From Candidatus Segetimicrobium genomatis (GTDB lineage: Bacteria > Sysuimicrobiota > Sysuimicrobiia > Sysuimicrobiales > Segetimicrobiaceae), in the NCBI GenBank assembly GCA_005882275.1, contig VBAK01000151.1:1-55213 (forward strand): a DNA stretch of 55,213 bases, given 5' to 3'. Below are positions 44,172-53,173 of the stretch, piece after piece. The position numbers and the translations under genes are program-made. The notes beneath the pieces were generated by a model. It was given only the letters and a program-made list of their open reading frames with translations, was not told the DNA's origin and did not search any database. Within the stretch, counting starts at the first letter, position 1. Each line of letters begins with the position of its first letter.

Positions 44172-45431
44172 CTAGAGTCGCAGGCCGGGCGGAACCGTGC
44201 GGCCGATATCCAAGCCTGCCGCGCCGTGGAAACGGGCAAAGGACTCCAGGGCCTCGCGGAGGACGCGGCGCAGCCGCCCGGTCGGCCGGATCCCCGGCTC
44301 CAGGTGAAGCAGCCTGATGACCAGCCGCCGCGCCTCTCTGTCCAGGTGCGGGTCGAGGCGGCCGATCAGCCGATCGCCGAAGAGGATCGGCATCGCATAG
44401 TGCCCGTAGCGCCTCTTCCGCGGGGGGAGGTAGACTTCCCACGTGTACTCGAATCGGAAGAGGTCCCGGAGCCGGCTGCGGCGCCACAGGAGATTGTCCA
44501 GCGGCGCAAGGAAGCGCATGGGGGGGTCGTCCTCCCGGACCGTCTGCGCTCCGGCGGGCCGCTCGTGGCGCCGGAGGTCATCCACGTCGCCGGCCCTCAC
44601 GAAATACTGCCGTCCGACGCCGTCGATCAGGAGCGGCACGACGCGGCCTGCGCGAACCAGGCGCCGCAGGGTCTGGTCGCGCGCGCCCGCCGGCATCGCC
44701 CGCCATCCGAACCGAGGGTCACCCGCGTCGAACAGGCGGTACGCCCTGAGGTATTTCTCGAGCAGCAACGCGTCCGCATCGTGCGCGCTGATCGCGCGGG
44801 CACGTCGCATCAGGGCGGCCGGCACCGCCCGCTCCGGCAGATCGAAGTACCGCTCCAGACCCCGGCGCTTCACGACGAGAATGTCCCCGGTCTTCAGCAG
44901 GAGGCTGAGCGCGTGCGACGTCGCCTTGGTCTTGGGGTCGCCGAGGTCCCAGGCGCCGCGGACGCGATGGTCGGAGACAAAGGCGCGGGCGGTCAGTGGC
45001 CCGTGGGCGTCGATGTCCGCGAAGATCCGGCGGACGACGGGGCGCAACGCGGTCAGGTCCGGGGCCAGGCGCGCACGGTACCGTCGGCGGGTGCCCTCGA
45101 AGATCGGGTAGTCTTCTACGGGAAGGACGCAGGCGGCGTTGGCCCAGTACTCGAACACCCGGCGGCGCCGGAGGAGTTCCCCCAGCATCTCCGGCAGATA
45201 GCCCGGGAGACGCGCCGCCAGCACGAGGTGCTGGTTTCGCTCCACCACCGACACGGGGTCGATCTGAACGCCCTCAAGGTGCCGGATCTCCCGCAGGACG
45301 GCGGGGGGCGTCGGGGCGGTCCCTGGGCCGCGCGCTCCGCCGTGCGCCAGGTGCTGCGCGTCCAGCAGAAACCGGATGACCGCGTCCCGGGCGACCCGCA
45401 GCGGCGTCCCGCCGACCGATCCCTCCCCCAT
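44172..45431 (-). CDS. YcaQ/AlkZ-like DNA glycosylase (winged-helix family)
   Basis: A 419-residue protein of the HTH_42/YcaQ family. These tandem winged-helix DNA glycosylases open interstrand crosslinks or remove bulky alkyl adducts. The catalytic motif appears as QID (Gln56-Asp58, in LEGVQIDPVSVVERN), the QxD form of the AlkX/YcaQ subgroup rather than QxQ. Other family text is FEYWANAACVLPVEDYPIFE and RFLAPLDNLLWRRSRLRDLF. It is alone on the minus strand between + strand genes. Confidence 0.87.
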   Translation of the reverse strand: MGEGSVGGTPLRVARDAVIRFLLDAQHLAHGGARGPGTAPTPPAVLREIRHLEGVQIDPVSVVERNQHLVLAARLPGYLPEMLGELLRRRRVFEYWANAACVLPVEDYPIFEGTRRRYRARLAPDLTALRPVVRRIFADIDAHGPLTARAFVSDHRVRGAWDLGDPKTKATSHALSLLLKTGDILVVKRRGLERYFDLPERAVPAALMRRARAISAHDADALLLEKYLRAYRLFDAGDPRFGWRAMPAGARDQTLRRLVRAGRVVPLLIDGVGRQYFVRAGDVDDLRRHERPAGAQTVREDDPPMRFLAPLDNLLWRRSRLRDLFRFEYTWEVYLPPRKRRYGHYAMPILFGDRLIGRLDPHLDREARRLVIRLLHLEPGIRPTGRLRRVLREALESFARFHGAAGLDIGRTVPPGLRL

Positions 45432-45503
45432 CGACCCTCATGATACGTTCTGCCGGGGGGCGGCATCAAGGCGCAGGAGGGTTCTTTCCTTTCCGCGTGC
45501 GGG

Positions 45504-46154
45504 CTACTGAAACTTGCCCGGGAACTGTTTGGCGATCCCTTCGGCGAGGGCGTCGGACAGCGTGTAGATGTGCTTGACCATGGGATCCCACGAATCCGCC
45601 TCGGCGGCCCAATCGTTCTTGGCCACGGCGTCGATCATCATGATGTGCTGCTGCCCGTGCGTCAGCAGGAGGCCGTAGACGGCGTCTTTCGGCAGGTTGG
45701 GGTTGGCCGCGCTCACGAACATCGCGATATCGTTGGCGTTTTTCAGCAGCCTGTCCACCGCGGCCTTCTTTTGCGCCGCGCTGCCTTTGAAGTTGTTGGC
45801 AAACGCGGCCGTCATGTAGCCCTTCACGGCCGCGTAGTGCCCCGTGAAGAGCATCGCGAACTTCTCGCCCGCCGCCTGGCCGTAGATGGGAGCGATGGAC
45901 TGCCCGACGGCCGTGGCGTTCTTCAACCCATACTCGTCGGCTTCGCCGGCCGCCGCTTTATCGCCCAGCCGGGTCGCCATGACGAGGTCCCTCACCCAGA
46001 AGATGTGGTTGATGTAGAGGTCGCGCAGGGCCAGTTTCAGTTCGGCGACCTTCGCGGGATTGGGCGCCGCCTGGCTCCGCGCCGGGGGGACAACCGAGGC
46101 AACGACAAGGCTGATCACCACGAGGCTGTTCAGCATGAACCGCAGGATCCGCAC
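45504..46154 (-). CDS. Secreted helical protein of unknown function
   Basis: A 216-residue protein with a signal peptide (ILRFMLNSLVVISLVVASVV, cleavage near RSQA). The start is GTG 46154, ten bases after GAGAGG; another GTG at 46163 is too close to it. The mature part is almost all helix, with LRDLYINHIFWVRDLVMATR, FTGHYAAVKGYMTAAFANNF and LLTHGQQHIMMIDAVAKNDW. Repeated His/Trp/Asp positions hint at a four-helix, possibly metal- or haem-binding fold, but this is inference. It lies downstream of the SufR-like gene. Confidence 0.75.
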   Translation of the reverse strand: MRILRFMLNSLVVISLVVASVVPPARSQAAPNPAKVAELKLALRDLYINHIFWVRDLVMATRLGDKAAAGEADEYGLKNATAVGQSIAPIYGQAAGEKFAMLFTGHYAAVKGYMTAAFANNFKGSAAQKKAAVDRLLKNANDIAMFVSAANPNLPKDAVYGLLLTHGQQHIMMIDAVAKNDWAAEADSWDPMVKHIYTLSDALAEGIAKQFPGKFQ

Positions 46155-46201
46155 CGTGCTCACCCCTCTCTGTGTGTGTGACTCGGCATTGCGTGCGAGG
46201 C

Positions 46202-46828
46202 TCATCGCGATCGTTCTTTGGCGCCGGCGGCGATGGTATAGGCCGAGAAGGGATCCCCAAGGCGGAGGCAGCGTACCCGGCTCATCCGGGCGCCGAACAG
46301 CGCTTCCAGCCACCGGTGCACCATGTCGCAGACCTCGTCGTGCCCGGCCGCGAGAAGCATCAGGGGACAGTTGTACTCGCGCAGCTGATACCCATCCTGT
46401 GTGCGTTCCAGGGCGGGCATGAATCCCCGGCCGGCCACGATGGATGTCGCCCGTTCGAACCGCTCACGGCCCCGAAGGCCGTCGACCTGCTGCAGGTCGC
46501 GCGCAATCCACCTGTCCGCGATTCGCTCGAGGTACCCTCCGAGGTCATCAGGGCGGCGCCGTTTGATTTCTTCGAGCAAGGCCGCGGCAAAGTCGTCGTA
46601 CGCCTTGGGGAACAGCTGGTCGGCGCCCGGGGTCAGCTCGTAGACGTTGCTGGGCCGCCGCCTCCCCGGCTGCAGCCCGCGGAGACGAACCAGGCCTTCG
46701 GCCCGCAGGGCATTCAGGTGGCTCTTCACCGCCGTACGGCTGAGGTGTAACGCGGCGCACAGGCTTTCCACCGTATGACTGCTCTGAAATCGAAGCAGTT
46801 CAACGATTCGCCCGCGGGTCTCATGCAT
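46202..46828 (-). CDS. SufR-like winged-helix regulator
   Basis: A 208-residue DNA-binding protein. The N-terminal winged helix reads RIVELLRFQSSHTVESLCAA and LHLSRTAVKSHLNALRAEGL. The C-terminal half carries Cys154, Cys167 and Cys187 (C-x12-C-x19-C) in NCPLMLLAAGHDEVCDMVHR. It recalls the iron-sulfur SufR regulators (C-x12-C-x13-C), so redox or iron sensing is plausible. No suf genes are visible. It has a consensus-like promoter 10-40 bases upstream, and probably a leaderless or very short leader mRNA. Confidence 0.8.
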   Translation of the reverse strand: MHETRGRIVELLRFQSSHTVESLCAALHLSRTAVKSHLNALRAEGLVRLRGLQPGRRRPSNVYELTPGADQLFPKAYDDFAAALLEEIKRRRPDDLGGYLERIADRWIARDLQQVDGLRGRERFERATSIVAGRGFMPALERTQDGYQLREYNCPLMLLAAGHDEVCDMVHRWLEALFGARMSRVRCLRLGDPFSAYTIAAGAKERSR

Positions 46829-46838
46829 TGCACTCCGA

Positions 46839-46868
46839 ATTCTATCTCGATAGAGGATAATGTGTCAA
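46839..46868 (-). promoter_or_regulatory. Promoter of the SufR-like gene with overlapping palindrome
   Basis: On the minus strand TTGACA (46868-46863), 18 bases, then TAGAAT (46844-46839): the best -35 in the window. The palindrome TCTATC-TC-GATAGA (46841-46854) covers the -10 and spacer, a natural repressor site. Confidence 0.65.
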
Positions 46869-46877
46869 TCAGAATAA

Positions 46878-46907
46878 TTTACACATTCGTTATTGTGTTT
46901 ATACAAT
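46878..46907 (+). promoter_or_regulatory. Promoter of the Crp/Fnr-like gene with Crp-type palindrome
   Basis: TTTACA (46878-46883), 18 bases, then TACAAT (46902-46907). ATTGT-N6-ACAAT (46892-46907) is a palindrome overlapping the -10, of the general Crp/Fnr half-site spacing. ACACA and TGTGT also form an inverted repeat. Autorepression by the product is a reasonable inference. The region is much more AT-rich than its surroundings. Confidence 0.6.
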
Positions 46908-46958
46908 ATTTCGTCTATGGTAATAGTTGCTAATGGAACCGAGGGGGGAGGGAGAGGA

Positions 46959-47666
46959 GTGGGGTCACCGGGCCCGGGTTCTGATCTGCGCCATATGCGA
47001 CTGCTCGCGGGCCTGGCGCCTCAGGATCTCGGCGAAGTGGCGCGGTTTTTGAATATCCGCCACTACCGGCCCGGCGGGTTCATCTTTGACGTGGGCGAGC
47101 GGGCCGATAAGATCTATTTCCTCGACAGGGGCATCGTCAAAGTCACGATCGTGTCGCCCGATGGGCGGGAGCGCATCCTTGACGTGATCGACGCGGGCGA
47201 CACGTTCGGCGAAAGCTTCTTGGGCGAGGAGCGGGGCCGGACGTCTGCGGCGCAGTCGCTCACCGCGACGGTCGTCCGGACAATGCCGGCTGCGGCATTC
47301 ATCAGCCTGATGCAGACCCTTCCGAAGCTCTGCGTCGCCTTTGTCCGGCGTCTCAGCGATCTGCAGCGGCGCGCCCTGCTGCGGCTGGACGCTCAAATGC
47401 AGGCGGATCGGGGGGTGCGCCTGCTGGCCGTCTTGGTCGACCTGGCCGAGCGCTGCGGCAGGCGGGTAGGCGAGGGGTATCTGCTGCCCGTGGAGCTGAC
47501 CCAAGGGGAGCTTGGGCGCATGGTCGGGCTGAACCGCAGCAGCGTGAGCGTGCTGCTCAACCGCAAACGGCGCGCCGGGATCGTTGGGGGGCGAGGCGGA
47601 ACCATCGTGATCAATCCAACGCTCGCGAGGGAGGAACTCCGGAAGGCCGGCCTCCTGTTCTCGTAG
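46959..47666 (+). CDS. Crp/Fnr family transcriptional regulator
   Basis: A 235-residue regulator. The cyclic-nucleotide-type beta-barrel (LNIRHYRPGGFIFDVGERAD, DVIDAGDTFGESFLGEE) is followed by a C-terminal HTH (LTQGELGRMVGLNRSSVSVL). There are no N-terminal Fnr-type cysteines, so it does not look like an oxygen-labile iron-sulfur Fnr. I start it at GTG 46959, shortly after GGGAGGG; the frame is open from 46893. It is divergent from the SufR-like gene and upstream of the cytochrome gene. Confidence 0.9.
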   Translation: MGSPGPGSDLRHMRLLAGLAPQDLGEVARFLNIRHYRPGGFIFDVGERADKIYFLDRGIVKVTIVSPDGRERILDVIDAGDTFGESFLGEERGRTSAAQSLTATVVRTMPAAAFISLMQTLPKLCVAFVRRLSDLQRRALLRLDAQMQADRGVRLLAVLVDLAERCGRRVGEGYLLPVELTQGELGRMVGLNRSSVSVLLNRKRRAGIVGGRGGTIVINPTLAREELRKAGLLFS

Positions 47667-47761
47667 AGCGTTTCTCGAGGGGCCGCATGGCGTCCGGCGG
47701 GGTCCCGGAGTTTGCACTAGGGAGTATTCCCGTAGGGCAGGGAGGCCAAACCAGCGTGACG

Positions 47762-47777
47762 TGTTGCGGGCGCAACA
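47762..47777. promoter_or_regulatory. Inverted repeat TGTTGC-N4-GCAACA upstream of the cytochrome gene
   Basis: A perfect 6-base inverted repeat about 90 bases before the cytochrome start. It may be a regulator-binding site, possibly for one of the two neighbouring regulators. No clear promoter could be fixed. Confidence 0.35.
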
Positions 47778-47867
47778 GCGCCCCGGATCCGGGTTTGATA
47801 CCATGCGGCCGATGATCCCTGCTCCTGTGCTCGTCCAGACAGCCTCGACGCGCGGAGGTGGATGTGG

Positions 47868-49232
47868 ATGAAGCATACGTCCGTGCTGCTCAGCCTGACC
47901 ATCGCGTTCGGCCTGGGTGCGGCGCTCGCCCGTTTCTCGGGCGGATCTCCCTTCAACCTCGCCGCCACGGCACAGGCCCCTCCTCTGGGGGCGTTCGATC
48001 GCGTGATCACCCAGAATACGCAGCGAATGATCGAGGAAGGGAGACGGATCTTCCGCTTCGATACGTTTGGGGACGAGGCCTTCTGGGGCGACACGCTGCA
48101 GCTCCACCGTGCGATCGAAGGCGGCGGGGTCGGAGGCGTGGGCCCGGGCGTGGGCCCGGGCGTCAGCCCGAAGACCGCGCTGGCCGTGGGGTTGAAGGTG
48201 GACATGGACGCCCTTCCGCCCGCCCTGGTGGACCAGGTCAAGGCGGGGAAAGTCGATCTCGACGATCCCGCGACCACGCTCGCGCTCCTCAAAATCAACG
48301 CGGTCGTCGGGGTCACGGGGTTCTTCAATGCAGACGGCAGCCTTCGGTCGATGGGCGTGCAGTGCGCCCTCTGTCATTCCACGGTCGATGACGCGTTCGC
48401 GCCCGGGATTGGGCATCGCCTCGATGGCTGGCCCAACCGCGATCTGAACGTCGGGGCCATTGCGGCGCTCGCGCCGAACCTCAAGGTGATCGCCGATCTG
48501 CTGGGCGCCGATCCGCCCACGGTGGTGAAGGTGCTCAAGAGCTGGGGACCGGGGAAATACGACGCCGAGCTCATCCAGGACGGCAAGGCGTTCCGTCCCG
48601 ACGGCAAGTCCGCGGCCACCCTGCTGCCGGCCGCGTTCGGCCTCGCGGGCGTCAACCTGGCCACGTACACGGGTTGGGGCTCGGTCACCTACTGGAACGC
48701 CTATGTCGCCAACACCCAGATGCACGGGATGGGGACCTTCTTCGACCCGCGGCTTGACAATGCGCGGCAGTTCCCGATCGCAGCGAAGACCCACTACGGC
48801 GCGAAGCGGGATATGCCCGACGAGATCACCTCGAAGCTGGCCGCCCTGCACTTCTATCAACTGGCCATCCCTGCTCCGACGCCCCCTGAGGGTTCCTTCG
48901 ACAGGGACGCCGCGGCGCGGGGACAGACGCTCTTCGAGGGCAAGGCGCACTGCGCCGGCTGTCACGTCCCGCCGCTCTACACCGAGCCGGGGTACAACAT
49001 GCACACCGCGGCCGAGATGGGCATCGATGACTTCCAGGCGGGCCGGTCGCCCGACAAGCGATACCGCACCACGCCGCTGCGCGGACTGTGGGCGCGCCAG
49101 AAGGGCGGGTTCTTCCACGACGGCCGGTTCCCCACGCTGCGGGCTGTGGTCGAGCACTACAACAGGGTGTTCCGCAGGAACCTGACGGATCAAGAGATCA
49201 CCGATCTGGTCGAATTCCTGAAGTCATTGTAG
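47868..49232 (+). CDS. Secreted di-haem cytochrome c (peroxidase-like)
   Basis: A 454-residue exported cytochrome with two haem-binding CxxCH motifs: CALCH at about 166 and CAGCH at about 362. The C-terminal half (GRSPDKRYRTTPLRGLWARQ, GGFFHDGRFPTLRAVVEHYN) resembles the MauG/cytochrome c peroxidase superfamily. The signal peptide is HTSVLLSLTIAFGLGAALA. I prefer ATG 47868, nine bases after GGAGG, over ATG 47862. Near residue 88 is a short Gly-Val repeat. It accepts or donates electrons outside the membrane; the substrate is unknown. Confidence 0.88.
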   Translation: MKHTSVLLSLTIAFGLGAALARFSGGSPFNLAATAQAPPLGAFDRVITQNTQRMIEEGRRIFRFDTFGDEAFWGDTLQLHRAIEGGGVGGVGPGVGPGVSPKTALAVGLKVDMDALPPALVDQVKAGKVDLDDPATTLALLKINAVVGVTGFFNADGSLRSMGVQCALCHSTVDDAFAPGIGHRLDGWPNRDLNVGAIAALAPNLKVIADLLGADPPTVVKVLKSWGPGKYDAELIQDGKAFRPDGKSAATLLPAAFGLAGVNLATYTGWGSVTYWNAYVANTQMHGMGTFFDPRLDNARQFPIAAKTHYGAKRDMPDEITSKLAALHFYQLAIPAPTPPEGSFDRDAAARGQTLFEGKAHCAGCHVPPLYTEPGYNMHTAAEMGIDDFQAGRSPDKRYRTTPLRGLWARQKGGFFHDGRFPTLRAVVEHYNRVFRRNLTDQEITDLVEFLKSL

Positions 49233-49331
49233 CCGTGCCGGTCCGGGTTCGCCCCGGGGTCGGGGCGCAGGTGCCGGCCCCGGCGGACGGGAACGCCTCA
49301 GTGTGACGGCGTATCTGTCCACCGGAGGGTC

Positions 49332-50528
49332 ATGATGGCGCAGCCGGCGCGGTACAAATACCTCATCATCGGCGGGGGCATGACCGCCGATGCCGCGATC
49401 GGAGGGATTCGCCAGACGGATCCGTCGGGATCCATCGGGCTCATCGGGGTCGAGCCGCACCCGCCGTACAACCGTCCGCCCCTCTCCAAGGCCCTGTGGA
49501 AGGGAAAACCGCTGGACACCGTCTGGCGCCGCACGGACCGCCGGGGGGTCGATCTCCACCTCGGGCGGACGGCCGTGGCGCTCGACCCCGGGCGAAAGCA
49601 GGTCACCGACGATCAGGGCACGACCCACACCTGGGAGAAGCTGCTCCTGGCGACGGGCGGCACGCCCCGGCGCCTCGGCTTCGGAGGCGAGCGCGTCATC
49701 TACTTCCGGACGCTCGACGACTACACCCGCCTCCGCGCCCTCACCGAGCGGGGCCGCCAGTTCGCCGTCATCGGCGGCGGGTTCATCGGCTCGGAGATCG
49801 CGGCGGCGCTGGCCATGAACAACAAGGACGTCGTGATGCTGTTCCCTGATGAAGGGATCGGCGGCCGCCGCTATCCGCGCGACCTGTCGATGTTCCTCAA
49901 TGACTTCTACCGGACAAAGGGCGCGGACGTGCGGCCCGGAGAGCGGATCGCCGGGCTGGAGGAGAACGAGACGAAGACCGTGCTGAAGACGCAGGGCGGC
50001 CGGGAGGTCGTCGTGGACGGAGTGGTGGCCGGGCTCGGCATCGAGCCGAACACAGCACTGGCCCGCGCCGCAGGGCTGAAGATCGAGAACGGGATTGTGG
50101 TCGATGAAACCCTCCGGACGAGCCATCCCGACATTTACGCGGCCGGCGACGTGGCGGCGTTCCACAACCCCGCGCTGGGCAATCGGATGCGCGTGGAGCA
50201 CGAGGACAACGCGAACACCATGGGGCGGGCGGCGGGGGAGGCCATGGCCGGCGGCGGGACACCGTACCACCACCTGCCGTATTTCTATTCCGATCTGTTC
50301 GATCTGGGATATGAAGCGGTGGGCGACCTGGACGCGCGGCTCGAGACGGTGGCCGACTGGAAGCAGCCCTTCCGTGAGGGTGTCGTCTACTACCTGCGGC
50401 GCGGCCGGGTGCGGGGAGTCCTGCTGTGGAACACCTGGGACCAGGTGGAAGCGGCGCGAAGGGTGATCGCGGATCCCGGACCATTCCGCGCCGAGGACCT
50501 GCGGGGGCGGCTGCCCGAAAAGGCTTGA
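49332..50528 (+). CDS. FAD-dependent ferredoxin-reductase-like oxidoreductase
   Basis: A 398-residue flavoprotein of the pyridine nucleotide-disulphide/AIF-ferredoxin-reductase class. The FAD-binding Rossmann motif IIGGGMTADAAIGG is at about residue 12, the NAD-binding motif IGGGFIGSEIAAAL at about 145, and the second FAD motif HPDIYAAGDVAAF at about 263. There is no CxxC redox disulphide. It lies 22 bases before the Rieske protein, which suggests that it reduces it. Confidence 0.92.
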   Translation: MMAQPARYKYLIIGGGMTADAAIGGIRQTDPSGSIGLIGVEPHPPYNRPPLSKALWKGKPLDTVWRRTDRRGVDLHLGRTAVALDPGRKQVTDDQGTTHTWEKLLLATGGTPRRLGFGGERVIYFRTLDDYTRLRALTERGRQFAVIGGGFIGSEIAAALAMNNKDVVMLFPDEGIGGRRYPRDLSMFLNDFYRTKGADVRPGERIAGLEENETKTVLKTQGGREVVVDGVVAGLGIEPNTALARAAGLKIENGIVVDETLRTSHPDIYAAGDVAAFHNPALGNRMRVEHEDNANTMGRAAGEAMAGGGTPYHHLPYFYSDLFDLGYEAVGDLDARLETVADWKQPFREGVVYYLRRGRVRGVLLWNTWDQVEAARRVIADPGPFRAEDLRGRLPEKA

Positions 50529-50550
50529 AGACCCGGGGGGGGGTGGGCTG

Positions 50551-50862
50551 ATGGCGATGACGAAAGTGGCGAACGTGGGAGACGTGCCTGCCGGCGCGGG
50601 GAAGGTCGTGCAGGCGGGGAACACGGTGTTGGCGCTCTTCAACATCGGCGGCAAGTTCTATGCGCTGGACAACCGGTGCACCCATGTGGGCGGGCCGCTG
50701 GGTCAGGGGAAGGTGGAAGGGACGCGGGTCACCTGCCCCTGGCACGGCAGCATCTTCGATGTCACCAGCGGCGCGGTGGTTGAGCCCCCCGCGCGCCGGC
50801 CGGTGGCGACGTTTCGCGTGAAGGTGGAGGGGAGCGAGGTGTTCGTCGAGCTTCCCGGATGA
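50551..50862 (+). CDS. Rieske [2Fe-2S] ferredoxin
   Basis: A 103-residue soluble Rieske protein. Cluster ligands are Cys43-His45 (CTHVGGPL) and Cys62-His65 (CPWHGSIFD). It is typical of ferredoxin components of ring-hydroxylating oxygenases, of the NirD type by length. With the FAD reductase it forms a two-protein NADH-to-[2Fe-2S] chain, yet no oxygenase or nitrite reductase gene is in the window. It starts at ATG after GGGGGGGGTGGG. Confidence 0.94.
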   Translation: MAMTKVANVGDVPAGAGKVVQAGNTVLALFNIGGKFYALDNRCTHVGGPLGQGKVEGTRVTCPWHGSIFDVTSGAVVEPPARRPVATFRVKVEGSEVFVELPG

Positions 50863-50881
50863 TCAGGCCGAGCGGGCGGAG

Positions 50882-51133
50882 GTGACCGAGGCCGTGTGTT
50901 ACAACTGCGGATGCAACATGCCCGATAACCCGATGGGAATGGGACACGCCGGAGCCGAGCCGAAAGGAAAGTCGATCACCAACAAGACCTTCGACGAGGC
51001 CGGCAGATCCATGGAGGAGACCGCCGACGAATCAAAGCGAAACGCTCTCGACCTGCTGAAGAAGGTGCTGGGGGAAAAACCTGCGCGAATCGTGAAGGAT
51101 CCCTCAGGGTTCGACCGCTACGACGATCGCTAG
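50882..51133 (+). CDS. Small Cys-rich N-terminal protein
   Basis: An 83-residue product, GTG start 19 bases after the Rieske stop, with GGAGG upstream. It begins TEAVCYNCGCNMPDNPMGMG with three closely spaced Cys, then becomes a charged helix (DEAGRSMEETADESKRNALD) ending in Asp/Arg. I do not recognise a named family. The Cys cluster suggests metal binding, and the operon position suggests a role with the Rieske/FAD pair. Confidence 0.7.
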   Translation: MTEAVCYNCGCNMPDNPMGMGHAGAEPKGKSITNKTFDEAGRSMEETADESKRNALDLLKKVLGEKPARIVKDPSGFDRYDDR

Positions 51134-51251
51134 ATCGAAGTGGGACGCCCCGGCCCTCGGCCGGCGCAGGTGTCGCGCGCGGCGTCCCGTGGGGTAATCT
51201 CGCGGCAACCCCCATGGAGTCTAAATAGAGGCTGCTCTGGGCACCATCCCT

Positions 51252-51283
51252 ATTGCCTGATATCCAAATTGCCTGATATCCAA
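51252..51283 (+). repeat. 16-bp tandem repeat upstream of the kinase gene
   Basis: ATTGCCTGATATCCAA occurs twice back to back (51252-51267, 51268-51283) in the region before the histidine kinase. It falls inside the longest possible reading frame but before the first PAS residues. Candidate binding site for an activator or repressor. Confidence 0.7.
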
Positions 51284-51325
51284 GCCCCGGTCCGGCGCAT
51301 CCAGGTCACGCTGCGGGGTCCGCGC

Positions 51326-53173
51326 TTGATTGATCTCGAGAAGCGGTTTGCGGAGACGGTACTGAGCGGATCGCTCGACGCCTGTCTCGCCATCTCGCCG
51401 GACGGTACGATCCTGGCGTGGAGCCCAAGCGCGCAGTCTATCTTGGGCTATACGCGGGAAGAGGCGGTCGGCCGGTCGCTGTTCGACCTCATCGTTCCCG
51501 CCGATCGGCAGGAGCAGTCACGCCACGAGATCCAGCAGGCCATGGAACGGGGCGCCGTGACCTACGAGTCCGTGCGCCGCACCAAGGACGCCTCGGAGCT
51601 CTACATGGTCATCAGCTACCGGGTGGTCAGGGGCCCGACAGGAGATCTGGAGTTCGTCCTCGTCAGCGACCGCGATATCACTGAGCTCAGGAGCCTGCGG
51701 CAGACCGACACGCTTGAAGCAAAATTCCACGGGCTCCTGCAATCCATGCCGGATGCGACGGTCGTGGTCAACCGAGTCGGCCGCATTGTGCTCGTGAACG
51801 CGCAGACGGAGAAGCTATTCGGGTACGGCCGGGACGAGCTGCTGACGAAGCCGATCGAGATCCTGGTCCCGGAGCGCTACCGGAGCGCGCACCCCGGCCA
51901 TCGCACCGGATACTTCGCAAGCCCCCACGCCCGGCCGATGGGGTCGGCGCTGGAATTGTTCGGCCTGCGCCGGGACGGCACGGAGTTTCCGGTGGAGATC
52001 AGCCTCAGCCCGCTTGAGACCGAGGAGGGCGTCATGGCGATGGCCGCCGTCCGCGATGTCGCGGGGCGGAAGCGCGCGGAAGCGAAGTTCCGGGGCCTCC
52101 TCGAGTCGGCGCCGGACGCCATGGTGATCGTTGGTCGAGACGGCCGCATCGTCTTGGTGAACGCCCAGGTCGAGAAGTTATTCGGGTACAGTCGGGACGA
52201 GCTGCTGGCGCAGCCGATCGAGATCCTGGTCCCGGAACGCTACCGGACCGGGCACCCCGGCCACCGCATCGGGTACATCGCGGATCCGCACTCCCGGCCG
52301 ATGGGGTCGGGGCTGGAGTTGTTCGGCCTGCGGCGGGACGGGACGGAGTTTCCGGTCGAGATCAGCCTCAGTCCGCTCGAGACCGAGGAGGGCCTGCTGA
52401 TCACCGCCGCCGTCCGGGACATCACCGAACGGAAGCGTTTGGAAGAGCGGATTGCCGAACGAACCACGGCCCTCGAGGCGGCCAATCAGGAACTGGAAGC
52501 GTTCGCGTACAGCGCCGCCCATGACCTTCGGGCGCCCCTCATCACCATCGGCGGGCTCTCGCGCATGCTGATCGAAGACCATGCGCCGAGTCTGCCGGAC
52601 GAGGCGCAGCGATACCTGCGCGAAGTGGACCAGAGCGCGAAGAAGATGAGCAATCTGATCAACGATCTGCTGGCGTTCTCGCGGCTCGGCCGCCAGCCCA
52701 TCAAGCAGCAGGCGGTCGACCTTGCGGATGTCGCCCGACAGGCCCTGGCGGAGATCAACGGCGCCGCCATGGGAGGGAGCGCGCGCGCCCAGATCGGCGA
52801 CCTGCCTTCTTGCCGGGTCGATCCTGCGCTGCTCAAGCAGGTCCTTGTGAATCTCCTCTCCAACGCCTTCAAGTTTAGCCGCGACCGCCAGGACCCCGTG
52901 GTCGAAGTGGGCTGGCGCCGTGATCTCGACGCGGAGACCCATCACACCCTCTTCATCAAGGACAACGGGGTAGGATTTGACATGCGCTACGCCGACAAGC
53001 TGTTCGGCGTCTTCCAGCGGCTGCACAGCGCCGAGGAGTACGAAGGGACCGGCGTGGGGCTGGCGATCGTCCAGCGGATCATCCAGCGCCACGGGGGCCG
53101 GGTCTGGGCCGAAGGAGAGCCGGGGAAGGGCGCGACGTTCTACTTCACGCTGCCGAAGGATGGTGCCGCATGA
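51326..53173 (+). CDS. PAS-PAS-PAS sensor histidine kinase
   Basis: A sensor kinase with no membrane segment. Three PAS domains are followed by a HisKA helix with the phospho-accepting His in [13 protein letters not shown], and a HATPase domain ([30 protein letters not shown]). PAS2 and PAS3 are near duplicates, each with LVPERYR...HPGHR and [20 protein letters not shown]. The start is uncertain: the frame is open from GTG 51140, and I use TTG 51326 just before the first PAS ([13 protein letters not shown]). It overlaps the receiver gene by 4 bases. Confidence 0.88.
   Translation: MIDLEKRFAETVLSGSLDACLAISPDGTILAWSPSAQSILGYTREEAVGRSLFDLIVPADRQEQSRHEIQQAMERGAVTYESVRRTKDASELYMVISYRVVRGPTGDLEFVLVSDRDITELRSLRQTDTLEAKFHGLLQSMPDATVVVNRVGRIVLVNAQTEKLFGYGRDELLTKPIEILVPERYRSAHPGHRTGYFASPHARPMGSALELFGLRRDGTEFPVEISLSPLETEEGVMAMAAVRDVAGRKRAEAKFRGLLESAPDAMVIVGRDGRIVLVNAQVEKLFGYSRDELLAQPIEILVPERYRTGHPGHRIGYIADPHSRPMGSGLELFGLRRDGTEFPVEISLSPLETEEGLLITAAVRDITERKRLEERIAERTTALEAANQELEAFAYSAAHDLRAPLITIGGLSRMLIEDHAPSLPDEAQRYLREVDQSAKKMSNLINDLLAFSRLGRQPIKQQAVDLADVARQALAEINGAAMGGSARAQIGDLPSCRVDPALLKQVLVNLLSNAFKFSRDRQDPVVEVGWRRDLDAETHHTLFIKDNGVGFDMRYADKLFGVFQRLHSAEEYEGTGVGLAIVQRIIQRHGGRVWAEGEPGKGATFYFTLPKDGAA

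Noticed and set aside
51140..51325. Longer N-terminus of the PAS kinase from GTG 51140
   Set aside because: The 62 extra residues are unlike PAS proteins, have no ribosome-binding site and span a 16-bp tandem repeat that looks regulatory. I cannot exclude it fully.
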